Shown here piece by piece: positions 28,476-36,175 of a stretch of DNA of 64,000 nucleotides. The position numbers were made by a program, and so were the translations under genes. The notes beneath the pieces were generated by a model. That model saw only the letters and a program-made list of their open reading frames with translations, was not told the DNA's origin and did not search any database. Each line of letters opens with the position of its first letter. The first letter of the stretch is position 1. This DNA is from Thermoguttaceae bacterium (GTDB taxonomy: Bacteria; Planctomycetota; Planctomycetia; Pirellulales; Thermoguttaceae): NCBI GenBank assembly GCA_029975295.1, contig JARKPK010000184.1, forward strand, positions 1 through 64,000, written 5' to 3'.

Positions 28476-30050
28476 ATGAAGCAACCTGCTCTGGCAAGCA
28501 CGGCGCTCGCCGCTTGCGCGGCCCGATGGCCGATGGCGCGCATTGCGATCGTTATCGTCGGGTTCTTGTTGCCGGCGTCGAGCAATGCGCCGGCCGCGCA
28601 GCCGCCGGTGTTGTCGCCGCCGACCAGCGGTCTCGGCCCAGAAAACGGCGATCGGCCGAAGGGCCCTGCGGCCGCGTTGGCAACGGCTGCGGCGATCGAG
28701 GCGGCCGTGGTCGATGCGATTGCCGCGGCAGAGCCTTCGTTGGTGGCGGTCGCCCGCGTTCGCACCCCCGGCGGGGCCGAACGGGCGTTCGAGTTGCGGC
28801 CGGACCCCTTCGGCCGTCGGGCAATTGCCCCCGCCCCTGCCCAACCGACCGATCCCGACTTCATCCCCAACCAATTCGCCTCCGGCGCGGTGATCGACGC
28901 GCGCGGGCTGATCCTCACCCACTATTCGATCGTCGGCGATGACTCGGAGTATTACGTCACCTCGAACTCGCGCCGCGTCTACCGCGCGCGCGTCGTCGGG
29001 GCCGACCCGCGAAGCGACCTGGCCGTGTTGGCCTGCGAGGGCGAGCAAGAGCGGTGGAAACCGATCACCCTGGGCGATGGACAATTGCTCCGCAAGGGCC
29101 AGTTGATCATCGTGCTCGGCAACCCCTATGCGATTGCCCGCGACGGGCAGCCCTCGGCCTCGTGGGGAATCGTTTCGAATCTGCATCGCAAACTTCCGTA
29201 CGCGCAAGACGAGGCCGGACTCCAGCGCAGCCTGCACCAGTTCGGCGCGATGGTGCAGCTCGATACGAAGCTGCCCGTCGGCTCCAGCGGCGGCGCGGTG
29301 ATCGATCTTCAGGGGCGGATGGTGGGCATGGCCGTCTCGGCCGGCACGGCGCCGGGCTTCGAAGCAGAGGCGGGCTACGCCATTCCCGTTGACGAGCCGT
29401 TCCGCCGCGCCGTCGAACAACTGCGGCACGGCCGCGAGGTGGAACACGGCTTTCTCGGCGTGCAGCCGGTCAATCTGGCCCCACACGAACGGCTGGCGGG
29501 GCTGCGCGGGCTGCGCGTTGATCGCGTGGTGCCGGGCACGCCGGCGGCGAAGGCGGGCGTGCGGGCCGACGACTTGCTCACGGCCGTCGATGAGATCGAG
29601 ATTCACGACGCCGACGAACTGGTGTGGGCCGTGGGCCGCCTGCCGGTCGAATCGAACGTCCAGTTGCAGATCGTCCGCGACGGACGGCCCCGAGTGTTGC
29701 AGGCAGTCCTCGGCAAGTATCCCGTGCGGGGACGGGTAATCGCCACCGCGGCCAAGCCTCAGTGGCGCGGGCTATCCGTCGATCACCTGACGATGCTGCT
29801 CGATGCCGATATCCGTTCGCGCGGACGGCTGCTGCCCGTGGCCGAAGGCGCGGCCGTCGTTGCCGTGTCCGAAAATAGTCCAGCCTGGCGCGCCGGACTG
29901 CGGCGGGGAATGCTGGTTACGCACGTCGAGCAGCAGGCGGTGGACGGCCCCAAGGCGTTCTACACGGCTGTCGAATCGCGGTCCGGCGCGGTTGTTTTGC
30001 GCGGCTATGCCGAGGGCGAGCCGCGAGAGTTCCGCGTCGAGGCGCCGTAA
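28476..30050 (+). CDS. HtrA/DegP-like serine protease with two PDZ domains
   Basis: The 524-residue protein has an N-terminal hydrophobic signal or anchor (about 20-40). The trypsin-like domain has a complete triad: His149 in LILTHYSIV, Asp181 in DPRSDLAVL and Ser271 in PVGSSGGAV. Two PDZ-like domains follow, one near 325-405 (GFLGVQPVNL...GTPAAKAGVRADDLLTAVD) and one near 435-520 (SENSPAWRAGLRRGMLVTHV). HtrA proteases degrade or refold damaged envelope proteins, the PDZ units gating access. GAGAGGA lies before the ATG. It is convergent with trpF. Confidence 0.92.
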   Translation: MKQPALASTALAACAARWPMARIAIVIVGFLLPASSNAPAAQPPVLSPPTSGLGPENGDRPKGPAAALATAAAIEAAVVDAIAAAEPSLVAVARVRTPGGAERAFELRPDPFGRRAIAPAPAQPTDPDFIPNQFASGAVIDARGLILTHYSIVGDDSEYYVTSNSRRVYRARVVGADPRSDLAVLACEGEQERWKPITLGDGQLLRKGQLIIVLGNPYAIARDGQPSASWGIVSNLHRKLPYAQDEAGLQRSLHQFGAMVQLDTKLPVGSSGGAVIDLQGRMVGMAVSAGTAPGFEAEAGYAIPVDEPFRRAVEQLRHGREVEHGFLGVQPVNLAPHERLAGLRGLRVDRVVPGTPAAKAGVRADDLLTAVDEIEIHDADELVWAVGRLPVESNVQLQIVRDGRPRVLQAVLGKYPVRGRVIATAAKPQWRGLSVDHLTMLLDADIRSRGRLLPVAEGAAVVAVSENSPAWRAGLRRGMLVTHVEQQAVDGPKAFYTAVESRSGAVVLRGYAEGEPREFRVEAP

Positions 30051-30143
30051 ACCGGCTGCCTCGCGGCTTGCGGTGAAGGCGTCCGGGCAACCGAGGAAGC
30101 ACTCTCTCGGTGGAAAAGGCGGCGGCCGACGCGCATCGGCCGG

Positions 30144-30803
30144 TCAGGTTGAATTCATTGCGGCCGTAGCCGCAGCCACGAAGGCCTTCATCGCTGCGTG
30201 ATCCTTCACGCCCGGCGCCCGCTCGACCCCGCCGGCCGTATCGACCGCGGCTGGCCGAACTCGTTCGATCGCCTGGCGCACATTGGTTGCGTTGAGCCCG
30301 CCGGCCAGCACCACCGGCGGCAACGAGCGATCGGCTGCCAAAGCCGCGGCCGCGTCCCAGTCTGCCGTTTGTCCCGTGCCGCCATACTGCCCGGCAACGG
30401 CGGCATCGAGCAGAATCATTCTCAGCAAAATCCCCTGCCGCCGGCACTCGGCCACATAGTCGGCAATGTCGGCGTGCGCGCGCTGATGACACGCAAAGGC
30501 CTTGATGAGCGGAAGGTCGGCCAGATGAGCCAATTGCGCCGCCGTTTCGTCGCCGTGCAGTTGAATGGCTTGCAATCGCAGCCTTGCGGCAAGCATGTGG
30601 ATGAAGTCGGGCAGGGCGTTGACGAACAGACCGACGCGCACAACGCCCTCGGGCAAGGCCGCCGCCACGGCTTCGGCCCGCCGAGGATCGAGATAACGCC
30701 GACTGCGAGCGTAGAAGTTCAGCCCAACCGCGTCGGCCCCGGCGGCTGCGGCCGCCACGGCATCCTCAACGTTGGTAACGCCGCAAATCTTGACCCGGAA
30801 CAT
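30144..30803 (-). CDS. trpF: Phosphoribosylanthranilate isomerase
   Basis: The 219-residue TIM-barrel enzyme catalyses the Amadori rearrangement of N-phosphoribosylanthranilate in tryptophan synthesis. It has the catalytic Cys in VKICGVTN at the N-terminus, IQLHGDE, the catalytic-Asp region LLDAAVAGQYGGTGQTADW, and the phosphate motif LAGGLNATNV. The last phosphate motif reads DTAGGVE rather than the usual DxSSGVE. I start at ATG 30803, next to the conserved strand; upstream in-frame ATGs at 30830 and 30821 are possible. No other trp gene is nearby. Confidence 0.93.
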   Translation of the reverse strand: MFRVKICGVTNVEDAVAAAAAGADAVGLNFYARSRRYLDPRRAEAVAAALPEGVVRVGLFVNALPDFIHMLAARLRLQAIQLHGDETAAQLAHLADLPLIKAFACHQRAHADIADYVAECRRQGILLRMILLDAAVAGQYGGTGQTADWDAAAALAADRSLPPVVLAGGLNATNVRQAIERVRPAAVDTAGGVERAPGVKDHAAMKAFVAAATAAMNST

Positions 30804-30979
30804 ATCGCCCGTCTTTCCCATCCCCACCAAGCGGCAGCCTCCGCCAGTTCGTCTATCATGGCAAACTCAAGCAATCCTTCCAAGTCGGTCGATTTGAAAT
30901 CAATGCCCATTCTTCCGGGGCGCACGATCGTTTGGCCTTGTTCCATGCTCTTGTTGGCCGGCCACGGCCGGAGTCGTCG

Positions 30980-32623
30980 ATGTCTCAGTTCCTCGGACGC
31001 AAGCGGGATTGCCTGTGGCCGACCATCGCGGCGGCGGTCGTCTTGCTTTTCACTGCGGCCGCCGTTTTCGGGCTTGGGAGGGCCTTCTTGCTCTCTCGTC
31101 CGGCGGTGGCTGTCGCCGAGCTCACGCTGACCGAGCCGCTTGCCTCGGCCAACGGAACCGATGCCCCGACGCCGCTGCAACTCAAGGCGATTGAACGTTG
31201 GGTGGCCGCGCAGGCAAGTGACGATCCACCAGCCGAATCCGTGCTGGATCGGGCCTTCAGGCCGGCCGTTCGTCCCGCTTCAAACGGCTTGATTGCTCGC
31301 CCCCATTCCGAAAACGCTGCGGCGAACACCTCCTCCCTGCCGGCCGACGCCGCCGCGCTGCCCGCCGACGAATTGCCAGCCGGCTTGCCAACCGCCGATT
31401 CAGAAACACTTGCAACCGACTCGGCCGACAGCGCCTCCTCCGATCCTCTGGCAAGCAAGCTCGACGAACTCGGACTGCCCAGTGCGCTGACGCCCGAGGA
31501 CGACTCGAATCGAGCTTGGTTGACGGTTCGAGCCGAGTACGCCGCGGCCCAACATGCCGTCGCCGTAATGCTGACCGCCCGCGCGCCGCAAGCCGACTTG
31601 GCCTCTTCGACCGCGGAAAAGGCCGCCAAGCGCTACGCGAGCTATGCCGCGCAACGATGGTTCCGCGAGGCTCAAAGCGCCGACACCCAAGCCGAGGCCG
31701 AATTGCTGGCCGCCAAGAAAGAACTGAAGTCGGCGGAAAACCGCCTTGCCGAAGCGATTCAAAAGAAGGAGGCCCTCGAAGCGGCGGCTGAACAGGCGAC
31801 CGAGACGGCATGGTCGCCGAATTCGAATCCGGTGCCGGCCGATCGGCCGACCGCTGACCAATCACACAGCGAGCAAGTACCCCATCAGCCGAATGCCGAA
31901 CCGCAGGAGCCCGTCGAGCGTTTGTCGTTGGGACGTCAAATCGAGGTGCTCAAACTGCGTCGCTCATGTTTGCTCTGGCAACTAACGCCTAAACATCCAC
32001 AGATTGAATCGCTCGATCACCAAATTGCCGAGCTCGAATCGCAATTGGCCGAGCTCCCGCCCGACTCGCCGTTGATCTGGTCCGTCGAGGGAGCAACGCC
32101 GAGCGATGCGGGAGCTTCGGGCCAAACGCCGGCGCCGGCAAACAGGGTGGCGGGCGCCCCCCCGCTGCATGGCAGCGACAACCGCGGCGAGGCCGACACC
32201 CAAGAGCCAAACGGCGCGGCGGCGAACCCAACCGCTTCGACCGCGACGGAAACCGACGCCCAGCAACTAATGGCCGAGCTCGCCCGGGCAGCGGCCGCGC
32301 TCGAACAAGCGGAAAAACGCGTCGAGCAGGCCGAGCAGCGCCGGCAGCTTTGCCGCTTCGCCCTGAACAATCCCCCGCAAAGCACGCTGGGACCTTTGCG
32401 CGTTAGCGATCCGAACCAACTGTTCCACACGCTGGCGCGTTGGCCGCTGGCCGCGCTCGCCGGCGGAAAGGCGATTCTTCTGGCGGCTCTGACCTACGTG
32501 GTGTTGACGGTCTGGGCTCGGCGGCGACGGGCGGCCGTCGTGGTAACCTCCGTCGAACAATTAGAGCAACTCTCGCCCCTGCCCGTCATCGCGTTGGCCG
32601 CGGCAGACAGCGGACGTTACTAA
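30980..32623 (+). CDS. Wzz/GumC-like chain-length determinant protein
   Basis: The 547-residue protein has membrane helices near both ends (about 12-40 and 475-500) flanking a long periplasmic region rich in Ala/Glu/Gln with predicted coiled coils (AELLAAKKELKSAENRLAEAIQKKEAL in pieces; AELARAAAALEQAEKRVEQAEQRR). This is the topology of polysaccharide co-polymerases (Wzz, GumC), although the core Wzz motifs are weak. GGAG precedes ATG 30980. The two following genes encode an ExeA-type ATPase and a BY-kinase-like protein, the same trio found in XrtA/PEP-CTERM exopolysaccharide loci, which supports the assignment. Confidence 0.65.
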   Translation: MSQFLGRKRDCLWPTIAAAVVLLFTAAAVFGLGRAFLLSRPAVAVAELTLTEPLASANGTDAPTPLQLKAIERWVAAQASDDPPAESVLDRAFRPAVRPASNGLIARPHSENAAANTSSLPADAAALPADELPAGLPTADSETLATDSADSASSDPLASKLDELGLPSALTPEDDSNRAWLTVRAEYAAAQHAVAVMLTARAPQADLASSTAEKAAKRYASYAAQRWFREAQSADTQAEAELLAAKKELKSAENRLAEAIQKKEALEAAAEQATETAWSPNSNPVPADRPTADQSHSEQVPHQPNAEPQEPVERLSLGRQIEVLKLRRSCLLWQLTPKHPQIESLDHQIAELESQLAELPPDSPLIWSVEGATPSDAGASGQTPAPANRVAGAPPLHGSDNRGEADTQEPNGAAANPTASTATETDAQQLMAELARAAAALEQAEKRVEQAEQRRQLCRFALNNPPQSTLGPLRVSDPNQLFHTLARWPLAALAGGKAILLAALTYVVLTVWARRRRAAVVVTSVEQLEQLSPLPVIALAAADSGRY

Positions 32624-33022
32624 CACAGTTCACCCACGCACCCAACTTGGTCGAATGAAAACGCCCGTGCGCCCAACTCGGGCGAAGGAGTAATGACCGC
32701 AAACAACGCGAAAACAGCGTGGTCCCACGCGAACGCACGCGGGCTAGTCCGAAGAGCGTCAAACGTGCCGAATCGCGATTCTCCACCGTGAATCGGTGCG
32801 AGCGCGGTGGAACAACCATCGCCGGCTGGGGAGCTTGCCGCCCCACGCGGCCCTGCGGCAGAAATCACGGGCGGAAAAAGCGGCATCGCTTATCTCCGCG
32901 GCAACTCTTTGCCGAAAGGAAATGACGGACGAAAGCCGCGCGCTCGGCCTGCGCGCTGAAATAGGCAAGACTGGCAGCTTGAGCAGGCAGGCCGTGCCTC
33001 GCGCAATCAGGGTAAGCCGGAA
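32624..33022. other. Intergenic region inside the chain-length cassette
   Basis: No gene is seen in 399 bases. A 6-bp stem (32662-32667 with 32679-32684, 11-base loop) could stop transcription after the Wzz-like gene, and two imperfect copies of a roughly 24-base sequence lie at about 32634 and 32666. The ATPase gene may therefore have its own promoter. Confidence 0.3.
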
Positions 33023-34561
33023 ATGTATGAGACCTTTTTCGGAATGAATCGTCGCCCGTTCGCGGCCTTGCCGCAGGTCGATCAGTACGTTGCGGTGGGC
33101 GCCATCGAACAAGCCCGCTCGACGCTGACCCGATGTGTATCGCGGGCCGAGGGCATTGCCATGGTGGTTGGGCCCTCGGGCACCGGCAAAACCTTGCTCG
33201 GGCTCCTGCTGGCCGCCGAGTTAGGAATGCAGATGCGGGTCGTCGCGCTGCCGGGCGGACGCTTCACGTCGCCGCGGGCGCTCTACCAGGCCTTGCTCTA
33301 CGAGTTGGGCAAGGCCTACCGCGGGCTGGACGAAAGCGAGGCCCGACTGGCCCTGAACGACTACCTGTTGCGCGACGACGATTGCTCGGCCGGGGTACTC
33401 GTGCTGGTGGACGACGCGCAATGCGTCGGACTGCGCTTGCTGGACGAGCTTCGGGCTTTGACCAATCTGGGACGCGCCGGCTTGCCGCTGGTTCGTTTGG
33501 TGCTGATCGGCAACCGCCTGCTCGAAGAACGCCTTTCGCACCCCCGGCTCGAATCGCTCTCGCAGCGCATCACCGCGCGATGCTACCTCGAATCGCTGCC
33601 GCGCCACGAAACGCAGCAGTATATTCAGACCCGCGTGGGCTACGCGGGCGGCAACGGGCCGGCGATCTTTCCCGAGGCCGCCTGCGCCGCGGTCCACCGC
33701 GCCACCGATGGGGTGGCCCGGCTGGTCAACCAAGTGTGCGATCATGCCTTGCTCTTGGCCGCCGCCCGCGGTCAGTCGGCGATCGATCCGGCGCTGGTCG
33801 AAGAGGCCTGGGCCGACCTGCAACAGTTGCCTACGCCGTGGAACGAAGACTCCTCGGCCGCGCCGGTGGGCAACAGCATCGAGTTTGGGACCCTCGACGA
33901 CGATGAACCACTGCAATCGGTCGATTCGATGCCATCGCATTCCCGGCCGATGACCGACCAAGCGAACCTGGACGACAGCGATAATCCGTTTGCCGCCGAG
34001 GACGATTCCGGTTGGTTCGAGCCGTCGGCGCGCGAGCCGGCCGCCGGGCCCGACGAGCCGAGCCGCGAGGCCAAAGATTTCGCCGCGTTTTCGCCCCCGC
34101 CGGCTGGATCGCTGGGACCATCGGCCGAATCGTTTCTCGACGACGATGAAGACGCGGCGATGCGGGCGGAACAAGAGGTGGACCGGATCGAAACCTACCT
34201 GAGCGAGGTGGACGACCAATTCCGCCCGTCTGGGCCCAAACCCGAGGTTGAACTGGTTTTCGACACCGCGCATCAGCCCTTTGCCGAACCCTTCGCCTAC
34301 GAAGAAGAAGTGCCCGATCGCTACGTGCCGCGTCCGCACCGATCGGCCGTCCGGCAATCACCTGAGCCGGCCGAATCGGCTGAATCAGCCTCCCAGCCGC
34401 CGCCCACCGTGCCCATGCGTCCGAGAACCGATCGGCCCGACTCCGTGCTGATTGTCGAGGAAGGTTACGGCGACCCAACGCCAACGCCACCCTGCCGCGT
34501 TCGGCCGGTGCGCCGCAACGAATTGGCCGATCTGTTCACCCGGTTGCGGCGCGGGCAATAG
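33023..34561 (+). CDS. ExeA/GspA-type AAA ATPase
   Basis: The 512-residue protein starts with the family-typical MYETFFGMNRRPFA. It has a Walker A motif GPSGTGKT (50-57), a Walker B VLVLVDDAQ (125-133) and a sensor arginine region (LIGNRLLEERLSH...LSQRITARCYL). The AAA core ends near 270 with LVNQVCDHALLLAA; the remaining 240 residues are acidic, Pro-rich and probably disordered. This family includes the XrtA-associated ATPase of PEP-CTERM exopolysaccharide loci as well as ExeA of type II secretion. No peptidoglycan-binding domain is seen. AGGGTAAG precedes the ATG. Confidence 0.85.
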   Translation: MYETFFGMNRRPFAALPQVDQYVAVGAIEQARSTLTRCVSRAEGIAMVVGPSGTGKTLLGLLLAAELGMQMRVVALPGGRFTSPRALYQALLYELGKAYRGLDESEARLALNDYLLRDDDCSAGVLVLVDDAQCVGLRLLDELRALTNLGRAGLPLVRLVLIGNRLLEERLSHPRLESLSQRITARCYLESLPRHETQQYIQTRVGYAGGNGPAIFPEAACAAVHRATDGVARLVNQVCDHALLLAAARGQSAIDPALVEEAWADLQQLPTPWNEDSSAAPVGNSIEFGTLDDDEPLQSVDSMPSHSRPMTDQANLDDSDNPFAAEDDSGWFEPSAREPAAGPDEPSREAKDFAAFSPPPAGSLGPSAESFLDDDEDAAMRAEQEVDRIETYLSEVDDQFRPSGPKPEVELVFDTAHQPFAEPFAYEEEVPDRYVPRPHRSAVRQSPEPAESAESASQPPPTVPMRPRTDRPDSVLIVEEGYGDPTPTPPCRVRPVRRNELADLFTRLRRGQ

Positions 34562-34717
34562 TCCTCGAAAAAACCAAACGTCATTCAACGACTCTCGCAA
34601 CACGCCCCACCTGTCGCGTCGGACAAGCAACACATAACGCCCACTGGAAACGGACCGAACAAGCCGTCAACCCATCGGATCGCCGATGCGGAACAGGAAA
34701 CGAAAAGGCACATTGCC

Positions 34718-35797
34718 ATGGGCCGCCTGCTCGATGCCCTCCGTCGCCTCGAACAACGGCAAACAGCCGACGGCGCTTGCACCGCCGCGCCCAAGGCCGA
34801 ATGGGTCGCCGCCGAGGCCGCATCGGCCTGCCAGTCCCGGGGCGAACAGCCGGAACCCCGTCGCGCTGCCACCGATCAGGTGCTGGCGGAATTGATCGAC
34901 ATCGGGATGGCCGCTCGCCAGGCCGCGCACGCGGCAGAACATCGACCGGCGAAACAACCCGTTGCGATCGGCGCTGAACTGCCCGGCGCGAGTGACACGG
35001 CGATATTGCCCGGTGCGAGCGCTGCGGTGATACGGCCCGGCGCAAGCGTCGATCGCGGCGAGACAATGGAACCTCCTCAGGCCGAAACGGAACCGCCGAC
35101 AACCGATTGGGCAGCGTGCGATTGCGATTCACGGCATTCCGATCGCCCCGAGTTCTTCGAGCCCGCCGCCGGGGCGCCAACCGCGCCCCGAATGGCTGCC
35201 GAGCAAGAGTCGGCCGCTGCAACGGAACCGATCGACGAGTGCGAACTGGTCGAGCCTTGGGAACTCACGGCATGTTCCTCGCCGGCGGAATTGTCTTCGG
35301 TAGCGTCCTCGGCAGACTCGGCATCGGCGGGCGCAGTTGCCTGTGAGATGAGCGCGGAGGCCGTCCCCGTAACGGAACGCGAGGCCGGCGATCGGACCGA
35401 CTGGGATGGGCGTTGGGATCAACTTGCCGCTGCGATCACGGAACGCTGGGGCGACGCCCTGCCCGCCGTTCTGTTGATCGCGTCGGCGGGCGATGGGCCT
35501 CGGCCCGAATGGTTGGGCGATTTGGCCCGGCGGCTCGAGACATCGGTGGGCACGGCCGTGGCTGTCCGCACAGCGGGTGAAGTAACCGTCGGCGATCTGC
35601 TCAAACTCCGCCGCCGCCATCAACTCACCCTGATCGCCGCCAGTCCGACCGACGCCGATCTCGCAACGCTTGCCGCTGATTCCGACGGGGCCTATCTTTG
35701 CGTCCGCCTGGGCCGAGATCGGGTTGGCGACATCGAACAAACGGCTGCGAAGATCCTCGCTCCCGGCGGTTTGATTGCCGGCCTGATCGCTCAGTAG
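34718..35797 (+). CDS. BY-kinase-like protein lacking Walker A (putative pseudokinase)
   Basis: The 359-residue protein starts MGRLLDALRRLEQR, as do several exopolysaccharide tyrosine autokinases. A long low-complexity region (about 15-225) includes three PGAS-containing repeats. The C-terminal 130 residues follow the BY-kinase/ParA-like strand order. VLLIASAGDGPRPEWLGDLARRLE (251-274, two segments) stands where the P-loop should be but has no GKS/T. LTLIAASPTDADLATLAADSDGAYLCVRLGR (303-333) stands where Walker B and the following strand lie, without the catalytic aspartates. No tyrosine cluster ends the protein. It is therefore probably a regulatory, non-catalytic relative. Confidence 0.6.
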   Translation: MGRLLDALRRLEQRQTADGACTAAPKAEWVAAEAASACQSRGEQPEPRRAATDQVLAELIDIGMAARQAAHAAEHRPAKQPVAIGAELPGASDTAILPGASAAVIRPGASVDRGETMEPPQAETEPPTTDWAACDCDSRHSDRPEFFEPAAGAPTAPRMAAEQESAAATEPIDECELVEPWELTACSSPAELSSVASSADSASAGAVACEMSAEAVPVTEREAGDRTDWDGRWDQLAAAITERWGDALPAVLLIASAGDGPRPEWLGDLARRLETSVGTAVAVRTAGEVTVGDLLKLRRRHQLTLIAASPTDADLATLAADSDGAYLCVRLGRDRVGDIEQTAAKILAPGGLIAGLIAQ

Positions 35798-36175
35798 GCC
35801 GCGCGCTTGGTCCGGCGAGTGTTCAGCAGGCCGCGCCGTTGCCGGGTTGTCGCGTCGTGCCCGGCTTGCCCCACCGCCGCCCTGGCCGCAAAGGAATGAG
35901 CGCGGTGCGATGAGCCGCCCGGGGCCCCGAACGACTCAGTTTCGGCAGACGTTCTGCCCGCGACTCGTCTGCGTCCTACCACACAGCCCACGAACGGACG
36001 GCGAACAGACCACGAAGCGACTCGTCGACAAAGGCCCGAACCGCGGGCCGCCGGCACGCATCTCTACGGGAAGATTAGACAGCGCGGCCGTGCAACCGCG
36101 ATCGTTCAACGGACTGTCAAAGAGGGCATTCCGAATCTTACGCCGGCTTGCGCGATGGCAATCGACCCGCCCTGA
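35798..36175. other. Convergent intergenic region
   Basis: The region between the BY-kinase-like gene and the TolC-family gene has no credible gene. GC-rich inverted sequences occur near 35800-35845, but none with a T-tract. Confidence 0.35.
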
